Below are positions 25,645 to 33,479 of a stretch of DNA of 64,000 nucleotides, one piece after another. Origin of the DNA: an uncultured Sulfurovum sp. (GTDB lineage Bacteria; Campylobacterota; Campylobacteria; Campylobacterales; Sulfurovaceae). The stretch spans positions 22,162 through 86,161 of the forward strand of contig CACVAU010000072.1 in NCBI GenBank assembly GCA_902727915.1. Reading direction: 5' to 3'. The translations under genes were made by a program, and so were the position numbers. Within the stretch, counting starts at the first letter, position 1. Every line of letters starts with the position of its first letter. Under the pieces are notes generated by a model that worked only from the letters and a program-made list of their open reading frames with translations, did no database searches and was not told where the DNA came from.

Positions 25645-25830
25645 ATGTTTAATTTTTCTTTGGTTTTAATTCTTGTTCTTATGTGTAATGGATGTGCATC
25701 TAGTACCCCAAATAGTTCAGTGGTCGAAAATAAAAGTGTTAAAGTGGATAGGTTGAAAAAGTATGCAAGTAATGTGGGTTGTAAAATGTTAGAAAATGGT
25801 TATATGGTTTGTCCTAAAGAGATGAAGTAA
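25645..25830 (+). CDS. Tiny predicted lipoprotein, 61 aa
   Basis: A short exported protein with a hydrophobic N-terminus and a possible but atypical lipobox (CNGC, Cys17). Two further cysteines are in VGCKMLENG and MVCPKEM near the C-terminus and could form a disulfide. AAAAAGG precedes ATG 25645. No family is recognised. It lies between the ccoS terminator and the FixH-like gene, facing the latter, with its own terminator hairpins. Upstream, 25387-25644 holds only AT-rich DNA with a small inverted repeat (ACTTAA, TTAAGT) near 25562-25580. Confidence 0.55.
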   Translation: MFNFSLVLILVLMCNGCASSTPNSSVVENKSVKVDRLKKYASNVGCKMLENGYMVCPKEMK

Positions 25831-25847
25831 TAAATTGGTTTTCAATA

Positions 25848-25872
25848 TTAACCCAAAACTTGTTTGGGTTAA
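25848..25872. terminator. Hairpin between the tiny lipoprotein and the FixH-like gene
   Basis: A 10-bp perfect stem (TTAACCCAAA / TTTGGGTTAA) with a 5-nt loop, between convergent genes. It is likely bidirectional. Confidence 0.65.
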
Positions 25873-25879
25873 GGTTCTT

Positions 25880-25908
25880 TGTGATTACTTGAAATCACAT
25901 TTTATTTA
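25880..25908 (+). terminator. Second hairpin with T tract at convergent gene ends
   Basis: A 7-bp stem (TGTGATT / AATCACA) with a 6-nt loop, followed on the plus strand by TTTTATTT. It overlaps the 3' end of the FixH-like gene. Confidence 0.55.
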
Positions 25909-26455
25909 AATAGGCTGGAACTTCTGAATAGCCAATTAAATCATCTATTTCTACTTTTAAAACTAAGGTATAACGACCTTTTTTTGTAAGTTCTATTGGA
26001 CTGGTACGATAGTGATTATTGTGATACTTAACATTCTTTTCTAGGTAATCATCATATCGACTATGAGGACGTGTTAATTGAAAGGTAACTTTTGCATTGT
26101 CTATGACTGAAAGATTATGTGTTGTAATGGCATAGGTAAAACTATTGAATCCAGATGTTAATTTAATGGGCGTTGTTTGCGCTCTTTTAGCATTGGTATT
26201 TTTTTCTTCATCACTGAGTTCTATAAGTTCTATATTTTTAAGGCTTATTTTGTATTTAGCTTTAAATTTTGCTTCAAGTTCCATAATCTCATTGATATTC
26301 ATATCAGCCATTTGATATTTTAACATGTAGTTATTGGATTCATGTACTGGTATGGAAACAGCTTGTTTAACTGTCCAAATAACCATGGCAATACCAAAAG
26401 AGAGTATTCCCATGACAAAGAGAAACCAAAACCGATTTTGATTTTTTTTAGTCAT
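25895..26455 (-). CDS. FixH/CcoH-like membrane protein of the cbb3 operon
   Basis: A 186-aa protein with one N-terminal membrane helix (about 10-30) and a periplasmic domain. The helix-then-beta-domain layout (NSFTYAITTHNLSVIDNAKVTFQLTRP, then KKGRYTLVLKVEIDD near the end) fits the FixH/CcoH family, whose members stabilise cbb3 subunits during assembly. The insertion of a charged helical stretch (about 50-90) is unusual for FixH. It is the last gene of the ccoN operon and overlaps the preceding gene by 8 bp. Confidence 0.68.
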   Translation of the reverse strand: MTKKNQNRFWFLFVMGILSFGIAMVIWTVKQAVSIPVHESNNYMLKYQMADMNINEIMELEAKFKAKYKISLKNIELIELSDEEKNTNAKRAQTTPIKLTSGFNSFTYAITTHNLSVIDNAKVTFQLTRPHSRYDDYLEKNVKYHNNHYRTSPIELTKKGRYTLVLKVEIDDLIGYSEVPAYLNKM

Positions 26456-27080
26456 TTCTTTTCCTCATGAAAATTGGACGTAATAAATAGATCCAAGTTA
26501 CTAAAATAAGACCTATGATAAGAATAACACGTAAAAAAGATATCATGGTTCTTGTGTCATTCTCAATGGTTGTTGTCATCTCTATACCTTTAGAATGTGC
26601 AATGTTGTCTGCTAGTTCTGAATAAGCTTGAACAACACCAATATTTTCTTTGTCTTCTTTAGAATTTTTATCTTTAACAGTTATGACATTTAGTCCTGAA
26701 TCACGTACATCAGAATAATCATAAAGCTTTGCCACTTCTTGAGATGAAGGGATAATGCCCACGCGTCCTGTAGATTCACTTTTTTCTGTAATACGTGCAT
26801 TTGGTGCAAATATATAAAGCACATAAGGTATACTCATCTTACTGGCATACTTTTTTGAATATTGAACTAGGTTAAATCCAATAGGAAATGCTTCATTTGT
26901 TGTTAAAGCATAAGCGTTAATGGATGTCTTTGTGGTTAATTCATTTCCCATTTTATCTATGAGTTCAATGGCTTCAGGTTTTAAGGTATCATCTTTAAGT
27001 ACAAAAGGCGAGGAATTAAGCAGTAGGGGGAGAAGAAAAGCGAGAAGTATCGCCTTTCTGATTGTAAATATGCTAGGCAT
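26448..27080 (-). CDS. TPM-like membrane-anchored protein of the cbb3 operon
   Basis: A protein of about 210 aa with a signal-like N-terminus (about residues 8-24), a soluble domain, and a C-terminal membrane helix (about 185-203) ending in a basic tail (RPIFMRKRND). The soluble part resembles TPM (YgcG-type) domains: KMGNELTTKTSINAYALTT, PYVLYIFAPNARI and GRVGIIPSSQEVAKLYD. The start is taken as ATG 27080, one base after the TAA of the 33-aa ORF (TAATATG), suggesting translational coupling; TTG at 27089 is an alternative. Function in oxidase assembly is inferred from position only. Confidence 0.66.
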   Translation of the reverse strand: MPSIFTIRKAILLAFLLPLLLNSSPFVLKDDTLKPEAIELIDKMGNELTTKTSINAYALTTNEAFPIGFNLVQYSKKYASKMSIPYVLYIFAPNARITEKSESTGRVGIIPSSQEVAKLYDYSDVRDSGLNVITVKDKNSKEDKENIGVVQAYSELADNIAHSKGIEMTTTIENDTRTMISFLRVILIIGLILVTWIYLLRPIFMRKRND

Positions 27081-27081
27081 A

Positions 27082-27183
27082 TTAACCAACGTAAAGTAGG
27101 TTATTTGTAAATGAAAGGTAAATTGCCATAATGGCAGAACCTACCATACAAGCTATTAAGATTTTGTCCATATATTTAATCAT
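27082..27183 (-). CDS. 33-aa single-span membrane peptide in the cbb3 operon
   Basis: A short ORF hidden between DUF4006 and the TPM-like gene. ATG 27183 has an AAAGGATAACCT ribosome site just upstream, and TAA at 27082-27084 abuts the next ATG. The product starts MIKYMDKILIACM and ends NNLLYVG. About residues 7-24 form one hydrophobic helix, with a positively charged N-terminus (inside). Size and topology resemble CcoM (about 36 aa), the small structural subunit of Pseudomonas stutzeri cbb3 oxidase, but no sequence identity can be claimed. Confidence 0.68.
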   Translation of the reverse strand: MIKYMDKILIACMVGSAIMAIYLSFTNNLLYVG

Positions 27184-27193
27184 AGGTTATCCT

Positions 27194-27439
27194 TTATTCG
27201 TTATCTGTTTTTGGTGATTGAAAAGAGTATTGTCTTTGGGTCTCTAAGTCATCAATCATTTTAACATTTTTTATGTCTCTAATTGGTCCCTCATCATAAG
27301 GTGCAACAGCACCATAACGATAAGTTACAATAACTGCGAGTTGAAGAAAAATCAATACACCAATAAGTAAGAGAACTGCAATAAGCATTCCTGGAATACC
27401 ATGAATACTCCAAATGCTTCTTTTTTTATTGTCTGCCAT
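27194..27439 (-). CDS. DUF4006 family small membrane protein
   Basis: An 81-aa protein with one membrane helix (about residues 16-38), preceded by a basic cytoplasmic segment (MADNKKRSIW) and followed by a conserved-looking YRYGAVAPYDEGPIRD stretch. This is the DUF4006 family, which in Campylobacterota sits directly after ccoP. It probably associates with the cbb3 complex; its role is not established. The gap from ccoP is 10 bp, with AAGGAG before ATG. Confidence 0.78.
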   Translation of the reverse strand: MADNKKRSIWSIHGIPGMLIAVLLLIGVLIFLQLAVIVTYRYGAVAPYDEGPIRDIKNVKMIDDLETQRQYSFQSPKTDNE

Positions 27440-27449
27440 ACCAAACTCC

Positions 27450-28394
27450 TTATTGCGCTATTGACTGAATATAGGCAGTCAATGCTTTTTCTTGAATAGG
27501 GGTAATCATGGTTTTAAATGCTGGCATTGTACCAATGATACCTTTTTTTCCATGTTGTAACGTTTTTGTCATTAATATATTGTCATAGCCAGTAAGGTCT
27601 GGAGCCAAACCATTGTTACCTTTTGAATCAGCACCATGACATGAAGTACATGCTACATAAGATGCAGGTGCTTCACCCTTTAATCCACCAGCAACATAGG
27701 CAGCAATTTCTTTAGCAGCTTCACCTGATGCTGTACCTGGAGGCATCATTGGCATTTGGTAATGTAATTGGCTTGAACCATTTTTAATAACATCTAAAAT
27801 TTGTGCTTCAGACATTCTTTTGGTTAAATCTTGTGCTTTACCTGAAAGTCCATCACCTGTATTTCCATGACAAGGCGCACATTGTACGAAGTAAAGCGAT
27901 TTACCCATATTTTTAAGTTCTTCTGGACTGGCATTTTCAAATTTCTTTTCATAGGTGGCTTTATGCGCTAAAACTTCTTCATTGTATTGACCAATCTGAG
28001 AAAATTGGTCTACAGGATAAGCAATGAGTCCATACCACATAGACCAGAAGAATACAGCTAGAAAAGAGTAAGCCCATCCTGATGGTAATTCATTGGTTCT
28101 TTCACCTATTCCATCCCAGTTTTCATCAACCAGTTCACCTGTTGCTGTTTCTGTTTTCATCTGACCAATATATTTAGTCGTAACATAGGCAGTAATACCT
28201 GCGATAGCTAATGCTCCAGCCATGGTAATGGCATTAATAGCACGTCCAGATATAATGGAATCAATTGCACCACTTACTGAACCATCTTTAAAGACTTCTC
28301 CTAAGATGTCTATATTTAAATTCATTACAACTGCAATTGTTGCAATCATAAGGAGTGCAGCAAACCCTAATGTTTTTATCATTATTGCATTCAT
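27450..28394 (-). CDS. ccoP: Cytochrome cbb3 oxidase dihaem subunit CcoP
   Basis: A 314-aa membrane-anchored cytochrome c with two haem-binding motifs, CAPCH (about residue 172) and CTSCH (about 249), followed by axial Met regions (MPMMPPG and GTMPAFK). Two or more membrane helices precede them (about 8-25, 55-70 and 108-126); WDGIGERTNELPSGW is the family linker. It passes electrons from cytochrome c to CcoO and CcoN. Its ATG overlaps the ccoQ stop (ATGA). Confidence 0.95.
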   Translation of the reverse strand: MNAIMIKTLGFAALLMIATIAVVMNLNIDILGEVFKDGSVSGAIDSIISGRAINAITMAGALAIAGITAYVTTKYIGQMKTETATGELVDENWDGIGERTNELPSGWAYSFLAVFFWSMWYGLIAYPVDQFSQIGQYNEEVLAHKATYEKKFENASPEELKNMGKSLYFVQCAPCHGNTGDGLSGKAQDLTKRMSEAQILDVIKNGSSQLHYQMPMMPPGTASGEAAKEIAAYVAGGLKGEAPASYVACTSCHGADSKGNNGLAPDLTGYDNILMTKTLQHGKKGIIGTMPAFKTMITPIQEKALTAYIQSIAQ

Positions 28395-28612
28395 TTATTT
28401 TGCTCCTTTTTATTATCTCTTTCGGAAGCAACTTTGTCTTCTACTGGAGGACTATCGATGTTGTCATCGAGTGCAATTCTTCCATATTTTTCAAAGTCTC
28501 GTTCACCTTTTTTTTCTGATCTGTAGAGGTATATAATGTACCAGTACAACATCACTGTTAAAAAAATGGTCAAAAAGAACATGCCATAGCCTTGTATATC
28601 TTGTATGTCCAT
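28391..28612 (-). CDS. ccoQ: Cytochrome cbb3 oxidase subunit CcoQ
   Basis: A 73-aa protein with one membrane helix (about residues 9-28), followed by YRSEKKGERDFEKYGR and a charged tail, the CcoQ layout. It stabilises the core complex. It lies between ccoO (10 bp) and ccoP (4-bp overlap). Confidence 0.87.
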   Translation of the reverse strand: MDIQDIQGYGMFFLTIFLTVMLYWYIIYLYRSEKKGERDFEKYGRIALDDNIDSPPVEDKVASERDNKKEQNK

Positions 28613-28622
28613 TTTCGTCTCC

Positions 28623-29291
28623 TTATTTTAAGCTGTTAAGATAAGCAATCATGGCTACGATTTCTGGAACATTACCCTCTTCAATCGCTTTTTTAACATC
28701 TTCATCTTTCATATCAGCAGCAATTTTTCTAGCATCTTCTAAAACTTTTGGACGATGTGCTTCCCATGCTGCTCTGGTTCTTTTAAATTCAGGACCATAA
28801 GGCGTAAAGAATGCATTTTTAACCGTTACAGCTTCTGCATAAGCAGATTCAATATCAGCGACATTTGTAAACATATGTTTATAGGCTGGCATAATTGAAC
28901 CAGGCACCATTCCTGCTGGATCTAACATATGGTTTTCATGCCAATCTGTTGTTCGGTAGTTACCGACACGGTGTAAGTCTGGACCAGTTCTTTTTGAACC
29001 CCAAAGGAATGGTCTGTCATAGGCATACTCACCTGATAGTGAGTATTTACCATAACGGTCTGTTTCAGACTTAAAGGGACGAATCATTTGTGAGTGACAG
29101 GCAATACAATTGTCTTTCACATAGATGTTTTTACCTGCAAGTTCTAAAACAGTTTTAGGCTTTTCTGTTACCAATGGACGGGCAGCTTGTGCAAAGTTTG
29201 GAACGATTTCAAGTAATCCTGCAAATGAGATAACGACTGAAATCATCAAAGCAAAATAAAATGGATTTTTTTCTAACCAATGAAAAAACAT
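28623..29291 (-). CDS. ccoO: Cytochrome cbb3 oxidase monohaem subunit CcoO
   Basis: A 222-aa cytochrome c with one N-terminal membrane helix (about 12-30). The haem motif CIACH (about residue 62) is followed by SQMIRPFKSETDRYG, characteristic of CcoO, and the axial Met lies in GSIMPAY. RTGPDLHRVGNYR is also diagnostic. It transfers electrons to CcoN. An AGGAGG ribosome site precedes ATG, and the gap to ccoN is 11 bp. Confidence 0.95.
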   Translation of the reverse strand: MFFHWLEKNPFYFALMISVVISFAGLLEIVPNFAQAARPLVTEKPKTVLELAGKNIYVKDNCIACHSQMIRPFKSETDRYGKYSLSGEYAYDRPFLWGSKRTGPDLHRVGNYRTTDWHENHMLDPAGMVPGSIMPAYKHMFTNVADIESAYAEAVTVKNAFFTPYGPEFKRTRAAWEAHRPKVLEDARKIAADMKDEDVKKAIEEGNVPEIVAMIAYLNSLK

Positions 29292-29302
29292 AATCTACCT
29301 CC

Positions 29303-30769
29303 TTATGCCATAGGTGTTCTAAACTGTGGCTCTTCAGTAAGTTTTCTACCAGCAGTTATTGTTTTGTAAATGTTATATGCAAAGAGTACAAACCCTGCTG
29401 TATATAAAATACCTGAAACACCTCTAATTAAATAATATGGATGCAGTACAGCTACGGTGTCAATAAAACTGTATACGAGGTTACCATATTCATCAACGGC
29501 TCTCCACATCATACCTTGTGTAATACCTGCAATCCACATAGAGGTGAAGTAAAGTACTACAGCTGTTGTTTGCATCCAAAATTGAATACCCATTAGTTTT
29601 TTAGAGTAAATTTCTCTTTTCCACATACGTGGTGCCATGTGGAAAAGTGCAGCCATGGTCATGAAGACAACCCACCCAAGTACCCCATCATGAACATGTC
29701 CTGGAATCCAGTCTGTAAAGTGTGCAATAGCATTAACCGATTTAATGGCTTGAATAGGACCTTCAATGGTCGATAACATATAGAATGTTGAAGCAATAAC
29801 CATAAATTTAATTAATGGGTTTTCAGCCAATTGGTTCCACTCACCTTTCATGGTAAGAAGCATGTTAATGGCTGAACCCCATGATGGTAAAATAAGAACG
29901 ATAGAGAAAGCAGAACCCATTGTCTGCATCCAATCTGGTACGGTTGACCATAATAGGTGGTGAGAACCAGCCCAAAGGTAAACAAACATTAGTCCCCAAA
30001 AAGAAAGTAAAGAAAGCTTATATGAATAGATAGCTTGACCAGATTCTTTTGGAAGAAAGTAATAAATCATACCAACGATTGGTACTGTAAATCCAAATGC
30101 AACAGCATTATGACCATACCACCATTGCACAAGTGCATCATTGGTTCCTGAATACATTGATACTGAGTGGTGAATAGAACCTAGACCTTCAGTTGCAAAG
30201 TAAGTTGGAATTGACATGTTGTTAAATAGGTAAAGCATTGCAATTCCAAGGAAACATGCTAAGTAGTACCAGATAGAAACATACAATGCTTTTTCTCTTC
30301 TAATCCCAATTAGACCAAAAATATTGATACCCCACATAATCCAAACAACTACGATGACAATGTCAACCCACCATTCATATTGTGCATATTCTTTACCAGC
30401 AGAGATACCAAATACCAGTGTGAGTGTTGCGATTAATGCACCAATAAAGTAAAGCCAAAAGTGAACTTTACCCATAATCATTAAAAACTTTGATTCTGCC
30501 ATAGAGACTTTTAAAACTCTTTGTGCAAAGTAATACCACGTTGCAAAAATTCCAGAAACGGTAAATCCAAATACAACGGTATTGGTATGAATAGGTCTAA
30601 GTCTTGAGAATGTTCCGTATTCACCAATTAGGTAATTTAATTCAGGAAATGCCAATTGTAGTGCGAGTATGGTCCCTACTAACATACCTAAAAAGCCAAA
30701 CAAAATAGTTACATAGGTAAACATTTTTGCGACAGTATAGTCATATTCTAATGCTGCATGTGATTGCAT
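29303..30769 (-). CDS. ccoN: Cytochrome cbb3 oxidase catalytic subunit CcoN
   Basis: A 488-aa haem-copper oxidase (C-family) with 12 or more membrane helices. Metal ligands are visible in IHTNTVVFGF (low-spin haem), YGHNAVAFGFTVP (CuB His and the cross-linked-Tyr helix region), SHHLLWSTVPDW (CuB His pair) and HFTDWIPGHVHDGVLGW (haem b3/b ligands). It reduces O2 with high affinity and suits microaerobic life. An AAGGAGGCAATGT ribosome site precedes ATG. It heads an eight-gene operon (ccoN-O-Q-P, DUF4006, 33-aa ORF, TPM-like, FixH-like). Confidence 0.97.
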   Translation of the reverse strand: MQSHAALEYDYTVAKMFTYVTILFGFLGMLVGTILALQLAFPELNYLIGEYGTFSRLRPIHTNTVVFGFTVSGIFATWYYFAQRVLKVSMAESKFLMIMGKVHFWLYFIGALIATLTLVFGISAGKEYAQYEWWVDIVIVVVWIMWGINIFGLIGIRREKALYVSIWYYLACFLGIAMLYLFNNMSIPTYFATEGLGSIHHSVSMYSGTNDALVQWWYGHNAVAFGFTVPIVGMIYYFLPKESGQAIYSYKLSLLSFWGLMFVYLWAGSHHLLWSTVPDWMQTMGSAFSIVLILPSWGSAINMLLTMKGEWNQLAENPLIKFMVIASTFYMLSTIEGPIQAIKSVNAIAHFTDWIPGHVHDGVLGWVVFMTMAALFHMAPRMWKREIYSKKLMGIQFWMQTTAVVLYFTSMWIAGITQGMMWRAVDEYGNLVYSFIDTVAVLHPYYLIRGVSGILYTAGFVLFAYNIYKTITAGRKLTEEPQFRTPMA

Positions 30770-31166
30770 ACATTGCCTCCTTAAGATAAATCAGCTGTAA
30801 TATTATAATTAAGAATAACTTATAATCATAATAATATAGCCTACAGTTATAAGTATAATAGATTTTTTTTATAAAAAACTTAATACACCATCAAAAGTTT
30901 TGATTTTTCTATACAATTAAATTTATCTAGGTAAAAGTAATATATTTCTATTTAAATAAGATAATATTAGTCCTAGTTAACTATATTATGGGATTTAAGA
31001 GAATTTTAATAAATAGAATATTTTTCTCTTTTACTGAAAGATAGCAGAATAGTCTAAAGTTATTTAAGTTATAAATATATAAAATTATTATTTTATTTTA
31101 TGGATGTTTTATGTCTTAAAAATACCTTTTTGGAGACAATTATAGAGTCATGTAATGTAAATAAAG

Positions 31167-31180
31167 TTGATTTAAGTCAA
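31167..31180 (+). promoter_or_regulatory. FNR-like box upstream of the Crp/Fnr gene
   Basis: TTGATTTAAGTCAA matches the consensus TTGAT-N4-ATCAA at nine of ten positions. It is centred about 57 bp before the regulator's ATG, suggesting autoregulation, and could also act on the ccoN operon. Confidence 0.6.
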
Positions 31181-31218
31181 CCTATGAAAGCTGAACTTAT
31201 ATAAAGAGATAATTTTGT

Positions 31219-31224
31219 TATAAT
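31219..31224 (+). promoter_or_regulatory. -10 element directly before the Crp/Fnr ATG
   Basis: TATAAT ends only 6 bp before the ATG at 31231, so transcription would start at or next to the initiation codon and the mRNA would be leaderless. No Shine-Dalgarno sequence is present. Confidence 0.5.
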
Positions 31225-31230
31225 AGTCTA

Positions 31231-31872
31231 ATGATTATAGAGAAACTTAAAAAACTACATTTGTTTAAATTACTGTCTGAGCGTGAAATAGAATTATTGG
31301 CTAGTATGAGTGTACTTAAAAAACTTTCATATGATAATGTGTTATTTTATGAGGGGGAAGAACCTCAATATTTTTACCTCTTATTGACAGGTCACTTAAA
31401 GCTTTATAAAACAGATTTAAAGGGCAACGAGATTGTAATTCATTATTTTAGGGAACCAGCTTTTATTGCTGAGATGGCATCATTAGAAAGCTTTAGATTT
31501 CCTGCTACAGCCATTGTTACTTGTGGGGAAGTGGAAGTTTTATTGATAGATAAAGTAAGGTTTTTTAATCTTATACAGACTGATGCACGATTTTCTTTTC
31601 ATCTTATGAAGTCCATGACCTTAAAAATCAAACAATTAGAACAGGTTATTAACCGTAACATGGTCTATGATGCGATGACGAAGGTATGTTCTTTTATTGA
31701 AGAGAATCCTACATATTTTCAAAGCGTTAAAAATAAGGAGATTGCTAATTTTTTAAATATGGCTCCAGAAACACTTTCTCGAATTTTAAGTAGATTAAGA
31801 AAATTAGAAATTATTGATAAAAAAAATTTACTTTTAAATGAAGAAAAATTAAAAACCTTATTGGATTTTTAG
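31231..31872 (+). CDS. Crp/Fnr-family transcription regulator
   Basis: A 213-aa regulator: an N-terminal cyclic-nucleotide-like sensor domain (about 15-115; YEGEEPQYFYLLLTGHLKLYK), a dimerisation helix (about 120-145) and a C-terminal winged helix (about 150-213). The recognition helix MAPETLSRILSRLRKL keeps the E-T-x-S-R pattern that in FNR reads TTGAT half-sites, matching the boxes found upstream of this gene and of hemN. It lacks the N-terminal Cys cluster of FNR, so it should not carry an O2-sensing 4Fe-4S centre; it might sense NO, haem or another ligand. It is placed between ccoN and hemN. Confidence 0.87.
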   Translation: MIIEKLKKLHLFKLLSEREIELLASMSVLKKLSYDNVLFYEGEEPQYFYLLLTGHLKLYKTDLKGNEIVIHYFREPAFIAEMASLESFRFPATAIVTCGEVEVLLIDKVRFFNLIQTDARFSFHLMKSMTLKIKQLEQVINRNMVYDAMTKVCSFIEENPTYFQSVKNKEIANFLNMAPETLSRILSRLRKLEIIDKKNLLLNEEKLKTLLDF

Positions 31873-31972
31873 AAAGATATGAATGGATTTATTTAAGTTA
31901 TGGAGAAATAATAACAATTTGCAGAGAGTGACTTAAATAGTGAATGAAATAATTAACTACTTCATATCTTTC
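31872..31972. repeat. Nested inverted repeat between the regulator and hemN
   Basis: A 12-bp outer arm (GAAAGATATGAA at 31872-31883, TTCATATCTTTC at 31961-31972) encloses a 9-bp inner pair (TATTTAAGT at 31890-31898, ACTTAAATA at 31931-31939). It begins at the last base of the regulator gene. It may fold as a branched RNA or serve as a terminator; no T tract is seen. Confidence 0.5.
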
Positions 31973-32008
31973 ATGCTGATAGTATAAAATAAAAGAAAGA
32001 TTATTTCA

Positions 32009-32022
32009 TTGATTTAAATCAT
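32009..32022 (+). promoter_or_regulatory. FNR-like box upstream of hemN
   Basis: TTGATTTAAATCAT matches the consensus at nine of ten positions. It is centred about 43 bp upstream of the predicted transcription start, close to the -41.5 position of FNR-activated promoters. Confidence 0.65.
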
Positions 32023-32046
32023 GAATCCTAATCTTAGTTTTGATAT

Positions 32047-32052
32047 TATAAT
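32047..32052 (+). promoter_or_regulatory. -10 element of hemN
   Basis: TATAAT lies 31 bp downstream of the FNR-like box centre and 23 bp before the hemN ATG. The -35 region is taken up by the FNR-like box, as in activator-dependent promoters. Confidence 0.5.
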
Positions 32053-32075
32053 AATAATTATAATTAAGGAAAATA

Positions 32076-33452
32076 ATGTTTACCCTAAATCACAGATCTT
32101 TAATTCAAAAGTATAATATACCTGGCCCAAGATACACTTCCTATCCCACTGTACCCTTTTGGGATGAAGAGGGTATTTCAAAAGAGAATTGGATAAATAG
32201 TCTCAAAAAGTCTTTTAATGAAAGTAATACCAAGGAGGGAATGAGCCTTTATATACATCTTCCTTATTGTGAGAACCTCTGTACCTTTTGTGCTTGTCAT
32301 AAACATATTACTAAACGGCATTCAGTAGAAGAGGAGTATATTGATACGCTTTTAAAAGAGTGGAAACTCTATATAGATATATTAGAAGAAACCCCTCTTA
32401 TACGAGAAATTCATTTGGGTGGAGGAACACCTACTTTTTTCTCTGCTAATCATTTAAGAAGGATGATTGATGGTATTTTTAAAGAAGCAACACGTCATGA
32501 AGTATTTGATTTTTCTTTTGAAGCACACCCCAATGATACAACAAAAGAGCAGTTAAAAGTCTTATTTGAGCTTGGATTTACCCGTACATCATTTGGTATA
32601 CAAGATTATGATCCAACAGTACAAAAAGCCATTAATCGTATTCAAACATATGAAACAGTAGCACATATTCATGGACTCTGTAAAGAGATAGGTTATACGT
32701 CTATTTCTCATGATATTATTTTTGGTTTGCCCCATCAAAATAAAGAGAATATAAAAACAACCATTGCCAATACCATTAAATTAAGACCTGATAGAATTGC
32801 TTATTACTCTTATGCACATGTACCTTGGATAAAAGGAGTAGGGCAGAGAGGATTTGATGAGAATGACCTCCCTAAAGATGAATATAAGCGTGAACTTTAT
32901 GAATTGGGTAAACAGCTCTTTTTTGAAGCAGGTTATGTAGAAATAGGAATGGATCATTTTGCTTTACCTACGGATAAAATGCATAAAGCTATGATAGACA
33001 AACAGTTGCATCGGAACTTCATGGGATATACAGCTGGAAAAACTCAACTAATGATAGGTTTAGGTATGTCTTCTATTTCTGATTCTTGGTATGCTTTTTC
33101 TCAAAATGAGAAACGGGTTGAAGATTATGTGGCAAGGGTTAATGCAGGTGAGTTACCTATTTTTAGAGGGCATTTGTTAACAGATGAAGATTTAATTGTA
33201 CGAAAACACATTTTAAACCTCATGTGTAACTTAGAGACTTCATGGCGTGAGAAGTCCATGAAACTAAGGAAGATGGATGAAATTTTAGAACGTTTAATTG
33301 AAATGAAAAAAGATAATTTAATCAATTTATATGAGGATAAATTAGTTGTTAAAGAGTCTAGTCGAATGTTTGTACGTAATGTATGTATGGCATTTGATTT
33401 ACGCTTAGTTCAAAGTGTTTCAGAGAGTAAAATTTTTTCAATGACCATTTAG
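32076..33452 (+). CDS. hemN: Oxygen-independent coproporphyrinogen III oxidase
   Basis: A 458-aa radical-SAM enzyme that converts coproporphyrinogen III to protoporphyrinogen IX without O2, supplying haem for the cytochromes here. The N-terminal phrase GPRYTSYPTVPFW is HemN-specific. The cluster CENLCTFCAC (about residues 64-73) has the CxxxCxxCxC pattern of true HemN, and GGGTPTFF is the SAM glycine motif. This favours real HemN over the haem-chaperone HemW. An AAGGAAAATA ribosome site precedes ATG. Likely activated by the Crp/Fnr protein upstream. Confidence 0.93.
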   Translation: MFTLNHRSLIQKYNIPGPRYTSYPTVPFWDEEGISKENWINSLKKSFNESNTKEGMSLYIHLPYCENLCTFCACHKHITKRHSVEEEYIDTLLKEWKLYIDILEETPLIREIHLGGGTPTFFSANHLRRMIDGIFKEATRHEVFDFSFEAHPNDTTKEQLKVLFELGFTRTSFGIQDYDPTVQKAINRIQTYETVAHIHGLCKEIGYTSISHDIIFGLPHQNKENIKTTIANTIKLRPDRIAYYSYAHVPWIKGVGQRGFDENDLPKDEYKRELYELGKQLFFEAGYVEIGMDHFALPTDKMHKAMIDKQLHRNFMGYTAGKTQLMIGLGMSSISDSWYAFSQNEKRVEDYVARVNAGELPIFRGHLLTDEDLIVRKHILNLMCNLETSWREKSMKLRKMDEILERLIEMKKDNLINLYEDKLVVKESSRMFVRNVCMAFDLRLVQSVSESKIFSMTI

Positions 33453-33479
33453 TTGTTTTTTTAAATTATCGATAGAAGC

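Larger units (their letters stand above)
30770..31230. promoter_or_regulatory. 461-bp divergent control region of ccoN and the Crp/Fnr gene
   Basis: The longest gene-free stretch in the window. It is very AT-rich, with no credible ORF. It holds a 7+1+7 inverted repeat, ATCAAAA-G-TTTTGAT, at 30890-30904, about 120 bp upstream of ccoN, several TATAAT-like sequences for ccoN on the minus strand around 30845-30862, and an FNR-like box and -10 element for the regulator at its right end (listed separately). Confidence 0.6.
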
